Below the pieces are notes generated by a model that saw nothing but the letters and a program-made list of their open reading frames with translations, was not told where the DNA came from and searched no databases. The translations under genes and the position numbers were made by a program. This document shows, piece after piece, positions 37,703 through 47,162 of a DNA stretch of 64,000 nucleotides. This DNA is from Bdellovibrionales bacterium (GTDB taxonomy: Bacteria; Bdellovibrionota; UBA1018): positions 1-64,000 of the forward strand of contig CANCQK010000013.1 in the NCBI GenBank assembly GCA_947380295.1, given 5' to 3'. The stretch's first letter is position 1. Every line of letters starts with the position of its first letter.

Positions 37703-39628
37703 ATGAAGCCATCGCAGAAAACAGTAGCCCTATGGATTGTTCTGATTCTCCTAGTTGCTAGCTTATTTAAGCTGGTGGACAACGGGGGTCGGCAGAGTCG
37801 TAACATCAAGTTCAGCGAGTTTGTCCAATACGTTAAAGACGGCAAAGTTTCTGGCGTAACCTTTAAGGCAGACAATCAGATCGCAGGAACATTTAAAGAT
37901 CCCGGTCCGGATGGTCGGAAGTTTTTTGAAACGACGGGCGACACGGGGAATTCTAAAGTTTTCGAAATTTTAGAAAAGAATAATCTGATTCCAGATTACG
38001 ACCGAGCAGAGCGAACCCCTCTTTGGCAGCAGGTTTTAATTTCGTGGGCCCCGATGATTCTTCTCGTTGTGCTTGGATTCTTCTTTATGCGTCAGATCCA
38101 AGTGGGCGGAGGAAAAGCGATGTCCTTTGGAAAGAGCAAGGCGCGCCTCTTAAGTGAGTCCAATAATCGGGTCACCTTTAAAGATGTGGCTGGTGCTGAC
38201 GAAGCGAAGCAAGAAGTTGAAGAAATTATCGCTTTCTTGAAGGATCCTAAAAAGTTTACCAAATTAGGTGGACGCATTCCTAAAGGCGTTCTCCTGATGG
38301 GCTCCCCAGGAACAGGGAAAACCCTTCTTGCTAAGGCAATCGCAGGGGAAGCTGGGGTTCCATTCTTTTCGATTTCGGGTTCAGATTTCGTTGAGATGTT
38401 CGTGGGTGTGGGCGCCTCTCGAGTTCGAGATCTTTTTGAGCAGGGTAAAAAGCATGCTCCTTGTATCATTTTTATCGACGAAATTGATGCTGTAGGACGG
38501 CATCGCGGCGCAGGTTTAGGTGGGGGTCATGACGAGCGTGAGCAGACCCTTAATCAATTGCTGGTGGAGATGGATGGTTTTGAGTCTAATGAAGGCGTGA
38601 TTTTGGTTGCTGCCACCAATCGCCCTGATGTTCTCGATCCGGCTCTTCTGAGACCAGGCCGGTTTGACCGCCGTGTAGTGGTTTCCGCACCTGATATGAA
38701 GGGTCGCGAAGCCATTCTTAAAGTTCATACTCGTAAAACTCCTCTCTCTTCTGATGTTGATTTGAGCGTGATTTCTCGGGGTACGCCGGGCTTCTCTGGG
38801 GCTGACCTGGAGAACTTGGTGAACGAGGCTGCGCTTTTAGCAGCTCGGGTGAATAAGAAATTCCTCGAGATGGAAGACTTTGAGCAGGCTAAAGATAAAG
38901 TTTTGATGGGTGTAGAGCGAAAGAGTATGTTGCTCTCCGATAACGAGAAGAAAACTACTGCCTATCATGAGGCTGGTCATACGCTCGTGGGCAAGTTCAT
39001 GCCGGGAACGGATCCAATTCACAAGGTGACCATCATTCCTCGCGGTATGGCTCTGGGTGTGACTCAGACTCTCCCGAACGAGGACCGAGTGAACCTGTCC
39101 CGAGACAAAGCAGAAAATAATATTGCTTTCCTCATGGGTGGGCGAGTGGCTGAAGAAATCGTATTAAAGCAAAAAACTACTGGAGCAGGCAATGATATCG
39201 AGCGGGCAACTGATTTGGCCCGTCGTATGGTTTGCGAGTGGGGAATGAGTGATGTTCTTGGGCCTTTGTCTTTTGGTAAAAAAGAAGAGGCGATTTTCCT
39301 AGGGCGAGAAATCGCACAGCACCGGGATTATTCCGAGCAGACTGCTCAAACCATCGATCGTGAAGTCCGAGACATTGTTGAGCGTAACTATCGGCGAGCT
39401 CGTGACATTCTTTCCAGTAAAGTCCACATCCTCCATGATTTGGCTCAAGCTCTGTTGGAGTACGAGACTCTGGATGGCGTTGACGTAGAGCGAATCGTGA
39501 ATGGGTTAAAGATTCTTCGTGCCCCTAACTCGAGCTCTGGCCAGACCCCAACGGCAACCGCACCTGCAGAAGGTCGGACCGACTCAGAAACAGGAGGAGG
39601 ACCAGCGCCCGCACCCGTGCCTGCTTAA
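37703..39628 (+). CDS. ftsH: ATP-dependent zinc metalloprotease FtsH
   Basis: The 641-aa inner-membrane AAA+ protease degrades misfolded membrane proteins and regulatory substrates. It has TM1 near the N-terminus ([16 protein letters not shown]), an FtsH extracytoplasmic domain, and TM2 ([15 protein letters not shown]). Walker A is [10 protein letters not shown] and Walker B is [12 protein letters not shown]. The second region of homology is [18 protein letters not shown]. The zinc site is HEAGH with a distal Asp in [14 protein letters not shown]. The Pro/Ala/Thr tail is ordinary. I chose the ATG at 37703 ([10 protein letters not shown]) since it gives the usual N-terminus; the ATG at 37664 has no ribosome site. 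A dihydropteroate synthase gene (folP), often found next, is absent here. Confidence 0.96.
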   Translation: MKPSQKTVALWIVLILLVASLFKLVDNGGRQSRNIKFSEFVQYVKDGKVSGVTFKADNQIAGTFKDPGPDGRKFFETTGDTGNSKVFEILEKNNLIPDYDRAERTPLWQQVLISWAPMILLVVLGFFFMRQIQVGGGKAMSFGKSKARLLSESNNRVTFKDVAGADEAKQEVEEIIAFLKDPKKFTKLGGRIPKGVLLMGSPGTGKTLLAKAIAGEAGVPFFSISGSDFVEMFVGVGASRVRDLFEQGKKHAPCIIFIDEIDAVGRHRGAGLGGGHDEREQTLNQLLVEMDGFESNEGVILVAATNRPDVLDPALLRPGRFDRRVVVSAPDMKGREAILKVHTRKTPLSSDVDLSVISRGTPGFSGADLENLVNEAALLAARVNKKFLEMEDFEQAKDKVLMGVERKSMLLSDNEKKTTAYHEAGHTLVGKFMPGTDPIHKVTIIPRGMALGVTQTLPNEDRVNLSRDKAENNIAFLMGGRVAEEIVLKQKTTGAGNDIERATDLARRMVCEWGMSDVLGPLSFGKKEEAIFLGREIAQHRDYSEQTAQTIDREVRDIVERNYRRARDILSSKVHILHDLAQALLEYETLDGVDVERIVNGLKILRAPNSSSGQTPTATAPAEGRTDSETGGGPAPAPVPA

Positions 39629-39667
39629 TGCATGGGGACCGACGTCGGGGCAAGGTCATGAAGACAC

Positions 39668-40492
39668 GTGGGAGACCTGCTAGCTAATCTTCAATCCAGT
39701 TTGCGGTTGATTGACCTACTGGACGTGGGGATCGTGGCTCTCATGGTTTATCGAGTTCTCCTTTTAATTAAGGGAACCCGTGCCATGCAGATGCTAACGG
39801 GTTTGGGGATTTTGGGAATTGGTTTTTACCTGTCTTCAATGTTTGAGTTGTTTACGACTCATTCAATATTTTCTCATTTTTTCGATAATCTGTTTTTTAT
39901 AGTGATCGTTTTGTTTCAGGATGATCTAAGGCGAGCTCTCACTCATGTTGGGAAGAATCCTTTTTTCGCTGGAGCTTCGGCAGAGGAAGAACGCGAAATG
40001 GTGGACGATATTGCGCGAGCCGCAGTGCGCCTGGCCAGGGAGAAAATTGGCGCTCTCATTGTCCTGGAGAGGGAAACTGGTCTGAAAAACTTCATCGATA
40101 CCGGATCTCGGTTAGACTCCAAGGTGAAAGCAGAACTCCTGTATTCGATTTTTGTCCCGGTATCTCCGATTCATGATGGAGCGGTGATCATTACAGGGGG
40201 CAAGATTGCGGCGGCGGGGTGCTTTTTACCTCTTTCTAAAGACCCTAATATTGATAAACGATACGGAACTCGGCACCGAGCTGCACTCGGGCTGACCGAA
40301 GACTCAGATGCGATCGTAGTGCTTGTTTCTGAGGAAGCGGGTGAGGCACATCTCGTGAAGTCAGGAAAAATCACGACCAATCTCAACGAACAAGAGCTTC
40401 GCGATACCTTGTCAGCACTTCTCGATATCTCGAGTCACGAAACGAACCTCCCGCGTCGGATGCGGGGTTGGATCAGAAGGACCAGTCGATGA
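39668..40492 (+). CDS. cdaA: Diadenylate cyclase CdaA (DisA_N domain)
   Basis: The 274-aa membrane enzyme makes the second messenger c-di-AMP from two ATP. Three helices lie at about residues 10-85. The DAC domain has the DGA motif (SPIHDGAVIITGG) and the RHR motif (GTRHRAALGLTED), both intact. The start is GTG. The gene ends with ATGA, overlapping the ybbR-domain gene, which is the usual partner. c-di-AMP typically tunes potassium and osmotic balance and cell-wall synthesis, fitting the glmM gene two positions on. Confidence 0.95.
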   Translation: MGDLLANLQSSLRLIDLLDVGIVALMVYRVLLLIKGTRAMQMLTGLGILGIGFYLSSMFELFTTHSIFSHFFDNLFFIVIVLFQDDLRRALTHVGKNPFFAGASAEEEREMVDDIARAAVRLAREKIGALIVLERETGLKNFIDTGSRLDSKVKAELLYSIFVPVSPIHDGAVIITGGKIAAAGCFLPLSKDPNIDKRYGTRHRAALGLTEDSDAIVVLVSEEAGEAHLVKSGKITTNLNEQELRDTLSALLDISSHETNLPRRMRGWIRRTSR

Positions 40493-41415
40493 GTGGAGGC
40501 AGAGTTGGTTTTCAAAAAATTCTTCACGGCATGACCGACAATTTAGGGGCCAAGCTGATTTCTGTAGTCATTGCAGTGGTTCTTTGGGGCGTGGTGCTGG
40601 GGTCCCGAAACGTGGAAGTGACCAAGGAAGTGCCGGTTGAGGTGATGACCTCTCCCGACGTTGTTCCTTCGAACGATATTCCTGAGCGGCTTCTCTTTCG
40701 GCTTTCTGGGCCTAAAGCCTTTTTGCGGACTATTTTAGACCGGAGAGAAGATCCAATTCGGATTAATTTAACCGGGGTGAAGCCTTCTGTTTTAACCTAT
40801 CGATTCTTTTCGGATAGCATCCGAGTTCCTATCGGCGTTAAAGTACTTTCTGTCAATCCTGCTTCCGTTCAAATCAAGCTTGAATACCTCAAGCGCAAGG
40901 ATGTTCCTGTTCATGTTGAGACTCGTGGCGCCCCTCCTGAAGGATTTCGCCTTGCAGGAGTGCAGCTTAAGCCCGAAGTAGTTCGTATTAAAGGACCTGA
41001 GAGCCGTGTTGATGCGGTGACTGAGATTTCGACTAAACCGATCGATCTCTCAGAGCTTAAGCGCAGCGTTGAGAAGGAGTTGTCTCTGGATATTCTTAAG
41101 CTTGGAGTTCAGGTGGATGGTCCCCTGCCTAAGGGTTTTATTCAACTTGACCCAGTATCAGCAAATTTTAAACTTAAGAATGTAGACATTCGGGTCCTTT
41201 CTCCCTATAAAGTCCGGATAGAAGAAAAGAGTGTTACCATCTTGGTCAGAGGGTCCCATCAAGAGCTCGATGCTCATCTCGATCAGGTCTTCGCTTCAGT
41301 CGATCTCAGGTCGAAAAGTAAGGGGAGATATCTCGAGGAAGTTCATGTCAATCTCCCTGCGAAAGTGGGATTGGTGAAAGTGATACCCGATCATGTGATG
41401 GTTACTCTCTACTAG
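40489..41415 (+). CDS. YbbR-domain protein, CdaA regulator-like
   Basis: The 308-aa product has one N-terminal helix (GAKLISVVIAVVLWGVVLGS) and then several YbbR repeats (for example VPVEVMTSPDVVPSNDIPE, VPVHVETRGAPPEGFRL, then VRIKGPESRVDAV and IDLSEL), facing the periplasm. In Firmicutes the equivalent CdaR binds and regulates CdaA. The ATG at 40489 overlaps the cdaA stop by 4 bp with AAGGA 8 nt upstream. The in-frame TTG at 40468 is rejected. Only the coupling with cdaA and glmM supports a regulatory role here. Confidence 0.9.
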   Translation: MSGGRVGFQKILHGMTDNLGAKLISVVIAVVLWGVVLGSRNVEVTKEVPVEVMTSPDVVPSNDIPERLLFRLSGPKAFLRTILDRREDPIRINLTGVKPSVLTYRFFSDSIRVPIGVKVLSVNPASVQIKLEYLKRKDVPVHVETRGAPPEGFRLAGVQLKPEVVRIKGPESRVDAVTEISTKPIDLSELKRSVEKELSLDILKLGVQVDGPLPKGFIQLDPVSANFKLKNVDIRVLSPYKVRIEEKSVTILVRGSHQELDAHLDQVFASVDLRSKSKGRYLEEVHVNLPAKVGLVKVIPDHVMVTLY

Positions 41416-41432
41416 TAGAGAGAGGGTTAGCT

Positions 41433-42848
41433 ATGAGGCAAAAGCTTTTTGGTACAGATGGAATTCGGGGTTTAGCCAATCAATTTCCCATGACCGGTGA
41501 AATTGCGATGGCGGTTGGTAGAGCGGTCGCCCATGTGCTCTTTTCAAATCCCAAAACCGTGGTTCGGAGTTCAATTCCGGTGGGATTAAAGCCACTGGAG
41601 TCTTCTAAGCCCCTTCGTCGGGCAAAAATCGTGATCGGTAAAGATACCCGGCTCTCTGGGTATATGCTTGAACAAGCTCTGGCCTCTGGGGTTTGCTCAA
41701 TGGGTGCAGATGTGATCTTTATTGGTCCGTTGCCGACTCCTGGTGTGGCATTCGTGACTCAAAGCATGCGGGCTGATGCAGGGGTCATGATCTCAGCGTC
41801 TCACAATCCTTTTGAAGATAATGGAATCAAGATCTTTACTGCGGACGGCTATAAGCTTCCGGATGAATTAGAGGCAGAGATTGAGCGAATTGTTCTTAGT
41901 CAGGATGTTGGTTCAATTCGTCCTACGGGGAATCTTGTAGGTAAGGCGTATCGCATCGACGATGCTCACGGTCGTTACTTAGTTTTTCTTAAGAGTCTAT
42001 TTCCTAGAGATTTAGATCTGCTTGGAATGAGAATTGTTTTAGACTGCGCCAATGGAGCGGGCTACAAGGTGGCTCCCCTCGTGTTTGAGGAATTGGGAGC
42101 TGAAGTGATTAAGCAGGGAGTGAGCCCTGACGGATTAAATATTAATGAGCAGTGCGGCGCGCTTCATCCGGATGCAATTGCGGGCGCGACAGTCAAGTTT
42201 AGAGCAGATGTGGGGATCGCTCTTGATGGAGACGGGGATCGCTGCATGCTTTGCGATGAGAATGGCGAAATCGTCGACGGGGACCAAATTATGGGTCTTT
42301 GTGCCATTCAAATGGCTCAAGAAGGGACCTTGAAAGGTAACACCGTTGTTGCTACGCCGATGTCCAATCTGGGTTTAGAGCTGACTCTCAGACAGCATGG
42401 GATCGCTATGGTTCGCGCCCAAGTGGGTGATCGCTATGTGGTAGATACCATGCGAAAGAATGGCTTTAATTTCGGTGGAGAACAATCTGGGCACATTGTG
42501 TTCCTTGATCAATCGACCACAGGCGATGGGATTGTTGCGGCACTCAAGGTTCTCGAAGCCATGAGGAGAACCGGTAAACCTCTGTCTGAGTTGAAAAAAG
42601 GGATTCAGCTCTTTCCTCAAGCGCGTGAAGACATCCGCGTCTCTAGGCGAGAGGCATTCGAAAATGTTCCCGCAATTGCTCACGAAATCGCAAGTGGTCA
42701 ATCCCAACTTGGTCAGTCCGGTAGAATTTTTGTTCGTTATTCGGGTACTGAACCCCTGGCCAGGGTCTTGGTTGAGGGTGAGAATCTTGCCCAAATTCAA
42801 GAGATCGCACGCAAGATCGCTACCAGCATTCAAGATCATTTGAGCTGA
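41433..42848 (+). CDS. glmM: Phosphoglucosamine mutase
   Basis: The 471-aa product converts glucosamine-6-phosphate to glucosamine-1-phosphate for UDP-GlcNAc, and so feeds peptidoglycan and LPS synthesis. It has the N-terminal LFGTDGIRGLAN, the active Ser loop MISASHNPFEDNGIK, the metal loop ALDGDGDRCMLCDE, the sugar-binding GGEQSGHIVF and the phosphate-binding RYSGTEPLARV. It is about 20-25 residues longer than usual because of an insertion at about residues 38-62 (PKTVVRSSIPVGLKPLESSK). It sits directly behind cdaA-ybbR with 17 bp spacing. Confidence 0.96.
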   Translation: MRQKLFGTDGIRGLANQFPMTGEIAMAVGRAVAHVLFSNPKTVVRSSIPVGLKPLESSKPLRRAKIVIGKDTRLSGYMLEQALASGVCSMGADVIFIGPLPTPGVAFVTQSMRADAGVMISASHNPFEDNGIKIFTADGYKLPDELEAEIERIVLSQDVGSIRPTGNLVGKAYRIDDAHGRYLVFLKSLFPRDLDLLGMRIVLDCANGAGYKVAPLVFEELGAEVIKQGVSPDGLNINEQCGALHPDAIAGATVKFRADVGIALDGDGDRCMLCDENGEIVDGDQIMGLCAIQMAQEGTLKGNTVVATPMSNLGLELTLRQHGIAMVRAQVGDRYVVDTMRKNGFNFGGEQSGHIVFLDQSTTGDGIVAALKVLEAMRRTGKPLSELKKGIQLFPQAREDIRVSRREAFENVPAIAHEIASGQSQLGQSGRIFVRYSGTEPLARVLVEGENLAQIQEIARKIATSIQDHLS

Positions 42849-42879
42849 GCTAGTTTTTAAAAAAAGATGAGGAGTACTT

Positions 42880-43647
42880 ATGGGAACACGATTAGGTGTG
42901 AATATTGATCATGTAGCAACCCTTCGCCAGCTGAGGGGCACCCCCTATCCCTCCATCGTTGAGGCAGCCAAATCCGCTGAGCTCGGTGGAGCAGATCAAA
43001 TCACCGTTCACCTCAGGGAAGATCGCAGACACATTCAAGATCAGGACGTTCGTGATTTAAAAGCCACCCTGAAAGTCGCTTTGAATCTTGAAATGGCTGT
43101 GACTCCCGAGATGGTTCGATTTGCCTCGAAACTTCGGCCTGATTGGGTTTGTCTTGTCCCCGAGAAGCGCCGTGAGCTGACTACTGAGGGAGGTTTGGCG
43201 ATCGAGAAAAATCGGAAGGGCGTAGGATCGGCGATCGCGACCCTTAAGAAAAAGGGAATTCAGGTGAGCTGTTTCATCGAGCCCTCTGTTGAAGCGGTTG
43301 AATTGAGTCATCAACTCGGCGCTGATGCTGTTGAACTTCATACCGGACAATACTGTCTGGCTGCTCAAGGTGCCTTAGGAGCGAGGTCTGCCGCTCGAAG
43401 AGAAAAGGAATTCGTTCGGATTCAAAAAGCTGGACTACGAGCTCATGCTTTGGGTATGCACGTGCATGCGGGTCATGGTTTCGACTATGAAAACGTCAAG
43501 GAAGTGGTTGGTCTAAAAAATCCCCACGGGACGCCGCTGTTTGAGGAGTATAACATCGGCCACGCAATTGTCTGTCGAGCTGTTTTTGTTGGTCTGGAAA
43601 AAGCAGTTGCCGAAATGCGTTCACTTTTGAGTGGCTATTTAAACTGA
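42880..43647 (+). CDS. pdxJ: Pyridoxine 5'-phosphate synthase
   Basis: The 255-aa TIM-barrel enzyme joins 3-amino-2-oxopropyl phosphate with deoxyxylulose 5-phosphate to make pyridoxine 5'-phosphate. It starts LGVNIDHVATLRQLRGTPYP, with the family's active-site Asp-His, followed by ITVHLREDRRHIQD, VCLVPEKRRELTTEGGL and HAGHGFDYENV. The length is typical. GAGGAG lies 6-8 nt upstream of the ATG. In many related genomes acpS follows pdxJ; here the next gene instead encodes an exported F-box-like protein. Confidence 0.96.
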   Translation: MGTRLGVNIDHVATLRQLRGTPYPSIVEAAKSAELGGADQITVHLREDRRHIQDQDVRDLKATLKVALNLEMAVTPEMVRFASKLRPDWVCLVPEKRRELTTEGGLAIEKNRKGVGSAIATLKKKGIQVSCFIEPSVEAVELSHQLGADAVELHTGQYCLAAQGALGARSAARREKEFVRIQKAGLRAHALGMHVHAGHGFDYENVKEVVGLKNPHGTPLFEEYNIGHAIVCRAVFVGLEKAVAEMRSLLSGYLN

Positions 43648-43658
43648 TTGGTTTTTTC

Positions 43659-44468
43659 ATGGTTTCTACTCTTAAAAAAGGATCGGTCCTGATTTGCGCG
43701 GTTTTACTTTTTCTGACTCGTGCAGATGCAGCTCCTAAGCGAAAATTCGATGAGGCTGCCTCTGAAAGTCCAGCCAAACGACAAAGGCAGACTGAGATTA
43801 CGGAGTATTTTCAGCCGATCGAACCCGAGGTTGGCGCTTCGATCAATCACTTGGCTAGTGATACGCTGGAGGAGATTGCAAGCTATTTAGATCATGTTTC
43901 ACTTGATGATTTTGCATGTACCCATCGCGCCGCTCGAGCTGCTGCCGAAGAGGTTAAAAAGCAGATCCTCAAGAGTGAGGTGGACAAAGTTCGATGGACA
44001 GTTTTGCCTGAAGTCACTGAAAAGCAAGTTGCCTCGCTTAAAAGTGCAGGCTACGACACTGAAATTCAGTTGCCTATCCGTGAGTTCTCTCTTTCCTATG
44101 ATCCGGTCACTGTTGGGCTTTATCGAACTGTCATGGGGTCCTATCCAAGTTTGTTTGGAGCATCTTGGATTTCTCTTTCTCAGTATAAAGCTATTCGACA
44201 AGTTGAGGAAACTTATGCTCGCTGGGATATTTTTCCTGATTCACCTGTGATTGGCGCAGGTTCTGAAGAGCTCCGTGAATTTATTGATCTGCTCAATCAA
44301 AAATCAGGACGCCGTTTTAGATTGATGACTCCCTCAGAAGAGGAGTACTCACATCGCTTCAAATGCTTTGGTGCTGATAGGTGGGTCCAAGAGTCATTTT
44401 TTGGTCAGGAAGAGTTGAACGAATATCAACGTCAGGTTGAGGGATTCTTTTTGGTGGAGGATCGGTAG
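43659..44468 (+). CDS. Exported F-box-like protein with NLS, PIP-box-like motif and FGE-sulfatase-like remnant
   Basis: The 269-aa product has a signal peptide (VLICAVLLFLTRADA, cleavage near residue 24). Immediately after it come two basic clusters, PKRK (26-29) and KRQR (40-43), spaced like a bipartite nuclear localisation signal. Then follows QTEITEYF (44-51), which fits the PCNA-binding PIP-box consensus Q-x-x-I-x-x-aromatic-aromatic. Residues about 62-98 (INHLASDTLEEIASYL, DHVSLDDFACTHRAARAA) match the F-box pattern. Residues about 142-230 (FSLSYDPVTVGLYRTVMGSY, then FIDLLNQKSGRRFRLMTPSE) resemble the FGE-sulfatase/SUMF fold, cut short and without its Cys pair. All these are eukaryote-directed features. 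The combined effector role is inference. The gene is 11 bp after pdxJ. Confidence 0.6.
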   Translation: MVSTLKKGSVLICAVLLFLTRADAAPKRKFDEAASESPAKRQRQTEITEYFQPIEPEVGASINHLASDTLEEIASYLDHVSLDDFACTHRAARAAAEEVKKQILKSEVDKVRWTVLPEVTEKQVASLKSAGYDTEIQLPIREFSLSYDPVTVGLYRTVMGSYPSLFGASWISLSQYKAIRQVEETYARWDIFPDSPVIGAGSEELREFIDLLNQKSGRRFRLMTPSEEEYSHRFKCFGADRWVQESFFGQEELNEYQRQVEGFFLVEDR

Positions 44469-44491
44469 CCTGGCTACGGTTCTTTTTTGTG
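44464..44491. terminator. Terminator candidate between convergent genes
   Basis: GTAGCCTGGCTAC folds into a short stem just at the stop of the F-box-like gene and is followed by TTCTTTTTT. The convergent tsaE gene ends 12 bp further on. The stem is short, so the call rests mainly on the T tract and position. Confidence 0.35.
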
Positions 44492-44502
44492 TATTTCTAA
44501 TT

Positions 44503-45012
44503 TCATTCTCTTGAAATCAGCAAATCCCGGAGGCCTTGGACTCTGGGGTCTGTTTCTTCTGCTCCGTGCGTGAGCGTCACTCGAAAGATTCTGCCAGATT
44601 TCAAAACCTCACGTTCAAAATTTGGCCAAGATGAGAGCCACTCGGTGATTGCGATGAGATCGCGTTCCCAGAAGTAAGAGGGGATTCCAGCCTCGTCAAT
44701 TTCCATTTCTGATTTGAGTCGGTAAAAATCCATATGGACGACAGGACCTTGAGGTGTGTCGTATTCGTGCGCGATAGCAAACGTTGGGCTCCCTTCAGGG
44801 GGCTGCTCTAGTCCCAATCCCGCAAGAAGAGCTCGAGCGAAGGTGGTTTTACCTACTCCCATAGGGCCCTCCAGGAGGACTCGGTCCTTGGGCTTGAGTT
44901 CCCGGGCTAATTCCTGCGCAATCTGATTGATCCGATCCTCAGAGCAGCCGGATTCGGCTTTCCAAGGGGATACTGAGTTCTGCTGATTTGAGGTCTTTAA
45001 ATGCATTTCCAA
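44503..45012 (-). CDS. tsaE: tRNA threonylcarbamoyladenosine biosynthesis ATPase TsaE
   Basis: The 169-aa product works with TsaB and TsaD in the t6A37 modification of ANN-decoding tRNAs. Walker A is LEGPMGVGKTTFARALL. The family's SPTFAIAHEYDTP and VVHMDFYRLKSEMEIDEAG (Asp for the metal) follow, then WLSSWP. The gene overlaps the end of nnr by 74 bp when started at 45012. The internal start is not clear, so the N-terminal 20 residues (ahead of ESGCSEDRINQIAQEL) are uncertain. Overlap with nnr is common in this gene order. Confidence 0.93.
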   Translation of the reverse strand: MEMHLKTSNQQNSVSPWKAESGCSEDRINQIAQELARELKPKDRVLLEGPMGVGKTTFARALLAGLGLEQPPEGSPTFAIAHEYDTPQGPVVHMDFYRLKSEMEIDEAGIPSYFWERDLIAITEWLSSWPNFEREVLKSGRIFRVTLTHGAEETDPRVQGLRDLLISRE

Positions 45013-46534
45013 TATTCTCGATAATGTCAGGTGCAGTCATGCTGCGGTGGCCATACGTTCTTGCTGCAAAATCCCCAGCCAAGCTGTGGAGGTAGACGCT
45101 CAGAAGGGTTGCTTGGAACGCTTCCATCTTTTGCCCTAAGAGGCCTCCAATCATCCCAGAGAGGACATCGCCGCTGCCAGCAGTGGCCATCCCATCATTG
45201 GGGTAGTGATTGAGGAAAAGAAGATCATCCGGCGAGCTGATCAGAGTAGCTGCTCCCTTTAAGAGGACAGTGGCATGAGTCATGGAGACCGCCCGTTGAA
45301 TCGCTTCAATCGGATTTGCCACGACCGCTTCTTTGTCGATGTCCAGGAGGCGAGCCATCTCGCCGGGGTGAGGAGTCAAAACCGTCGGTGCCTTGCGATT
45401 GATCAGCGAGGCATGGAGTTTGTGGTCCCCGATCAGGTTGAGGGCGTCTGCGTCGATAATGATTGGACCTGTGTAAATGGCTAAAAGCTCTTCTAGAAGA
45501 CGTCTACCCTCGGGTCTTAGGCCGAGTCCAGGACCGACTACAATGCTGGAGTAGGAGGGTAGTGTATGTTTGTATCGCTCGTACTCTTCACCTTCGAGGT
45601 GGAGTGGGACTGCCATAGTTTCGTTCGGGATTTTGGCTAGGAGAGTATCAAAGCAGTCTTGCCAAGTTGCGACTGTGACGAGGCCGGTTCCCATCTTGTG
45701 GCAAGCTCGGGCAGCCATTGAGATCGCACCAATTCTCCCAGGGCTTCCACCAATCAACAACGTATGACCGAATGAATTTTTGTGCCCGTAGCGATCCCGT
45801 TCTTTGAGGAGAGCGCTCATCGGGTTTTTCATGAGTAAGTACTTGTCGCCTTCCTTTCTGAATCGAGGAGGAAGGGAGATATCACAATTCATGAGTTCTC
45901 CGCGTCGCCCAGCTCCGGGAGGGAGAAAGTGGCCAAGTTTAGGAAATCCGAAGGAGATGGTTAAATTGGCTAAGATTGAAGTCCCTTGAATCGCTCCTGT
46001 GTCGCCACTCACTCCTGTCGGAATATCTAAAGCGACCACCTCATGGCAGTCTAAGTCATTAATGGCTTCTACGACGTCGTAGAACATTCCCTCTAAAGAG
46101 GATTTGAGTCCCGTTCCGAGGATTCCGTCGACGATGGTGAATGGACCAGCCGAGCTTTGGAAAAACTGCTGCAGGTCTGAGATTGCTTCAAGGTGGGTGA
46201 GTTTTGCCTTCATTTTGCGAAGGATTTGAAAATTTTTAAGCGAAGCTCCGCGATATCCAGCTTCTTCCTGAAAGTGGAAAATTCTGACTCTGCGCTCTAA
46301 GCACAATAGGCGGCGAGCTACCACAAATGCGTCCCCTGCATTGTTTCCCTTGCCCGCAAAAACTAAAATCTCCGTCTGGCGTCCAGCATTAGGGAATTTT
46401 TCAAGAAGGATTTGAGTAGCAGCTCGGCCCGCATTCTCCATGAGGATGGACGCTTCGATTCCATATTCACTTTCGGCAATCGAATCCAGTTGTCTCATCT
46501 CAGCGCTCGAGCAAATTCTCATCGGGTTCAGCAT
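44939..46534 (-). CDS. nnr: Bifunctional NAD(P)H-hydrate repair enzyme (epimerase + dehydratase)
   Basis: The 531-aa fusion has an N-terminal YjeF_N (NnrE) epimerase at about residues 1-225 (MRQLDSIAESEYGIEASILM, then FAGKGNNAGDAFVVARRL and VDGILGTGLK). The C-terminal ADP-dependent dehydratase NnrD lies at about 240-520 (LLIGGSPGRIGAISMAARA, VVGPGLGL, PTVLTPHPGEMARLL and GMATAGSGDVLSGMIGGLLG). It repairs damaged NADHX and NADPHX. It lies between an unknown gene (25 bp upstream) and tsaE (overlapping), all on the minus strand. Confidence 0.95.
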   Translation of the reverse strand: MLNPMRICSSAEMRQLDSIAESEYGIEASILMENAGRAATQILLEKFPNAGRQTEILVFAGKGNNAGDAFVVARRLLCLERRVRIFHFQEEAGYRGASLKNFQILRKMKAKLTHLEAISDLQQFFQSSAGPFTIVDGILGTGLKSSLEGMFYDVVEAINDLDCHEVVALDIPTGVSGDTGAIQGTSILANLTISFGFPKLGHFLPPGAGRRGELMNCDISLPPRFRKEGDKYLLMKNPMSALLKERDRYGHKNSFGHTLLIGGSPGRIGAISMAARACHKMGTGLVTVATWQDCFDTLLAKIPNETMAVPLHLEGEEYERYKHTLPSYSSIVVGPGLGLRPEGRRLLEELLAIYTGPIIIDADALNLIGDHKLHASLINRKAPTVLTPHPGEMARLLDIDKEAVVANPIEAIQRAVSMTHATVLLKGAATLISSPDDLLFLNHYPNDGMATAGSGDVLSGMIGGLLGQKMEAFQATLLSVYLHSLAGDFAARTYGHRSMTAPDIIENIGNAFKDLKSAELSIPLESRIRLL

Positions 46535-46559
46535 AGTTATAATTTGATCACAGACGGCC

Positions 46560-47162
46560 CTATTTTGGCAACGCGGAAGTGGCAGGAAGCGGTGTATTCA
46601 AAAGCGGTAGTGCGCCCTTGAGTTCTAAGACAAAACTTTTTTCTGTGACTATAGCCAAGACTCCTCGAATCGACGTCGGGGTGCCCACTCGTGCAAGGTA
46701 AAGCCACTCACTTGGCTCAATTCCAAATGCAGCTCGTAGTACATTTCTTGAACTCGTCTGAAGGGTGTTGGTCCCTGGAGGTGATAGTTCCGTGAATCCT
46801 TGCTGTTGTATTCCTGTCCAAACCTCGGGAGTGAGGTTTGGATTCCAGTTGAGTCCGGTCCAGAGATCAGTTTTGCTTCCAGGCGCTAAAGTGGCAGAGC
46901 TTTTAAAAGACACTTGTCCCTGCGTGGTGTTTGGGGTGGTCACTAAAAACAGCGCGCCCATGAACCCTTTTTCAGCAAGTGCGAGAAGTGCTCGTGCCAA
47001 CGGGTCTTCGCTGGTCTGTAGCGTGGCTCGGTCCCAGCGAGCGAGAGGCGCAGAAGCCCGATTGGCTCGTCTGATCCTAGGCTGAATCTGAGTATGGGTC
47101 TCAGTAGCCGGATGATTCACGAGTTTGGTTGAATTGGAATCTTTAGAGTCTTTTCCCGCCAT
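46560..47162 (-). CDS. Conserved-looking protein of unknown function upstream of nnr
   Basis: The 200-aa product has no signal peptide. The first 45 residues are polar and probably disordered. From about residue 50 there is a compact domain with DPLARALLALAEKGFMGALFLV at the start and LYLARVGTPTSIRGVLAIVT near the end, a helix/strand pattern that recalls small sensor domains such as GAF, but no motif supports a firm call. It is the first gene of the minus-strand nnr-tsaE operon, with 25 bp to nnr. Confidence 0.55.
   Translation of the reverse strand: MAGKDSKDSNSTKLVNHPATETHTQIQPRIRRANRASAPLARWDRATLQTSEDPLARALLALAEKGFMGALFLVTTPNTTQGQVSFKSSATLAPGSKTDLWTGLNWNPNLTPEVWTGIQQQGFTELSPPGTNTLQTSSRNVLRAAFGIEPSEWLYLARVGTPTSIRGVLAIVTEKSFVLELKGALPLLNTPLPATSALPK

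Noticed and set aside
40468..40491. Longer TTG start for the ybbR-domain gene
   Set aside because: The ATG at 40489 overlaps the cdaA stop in the usual ATGA manner and has a well-placed AAGGA.
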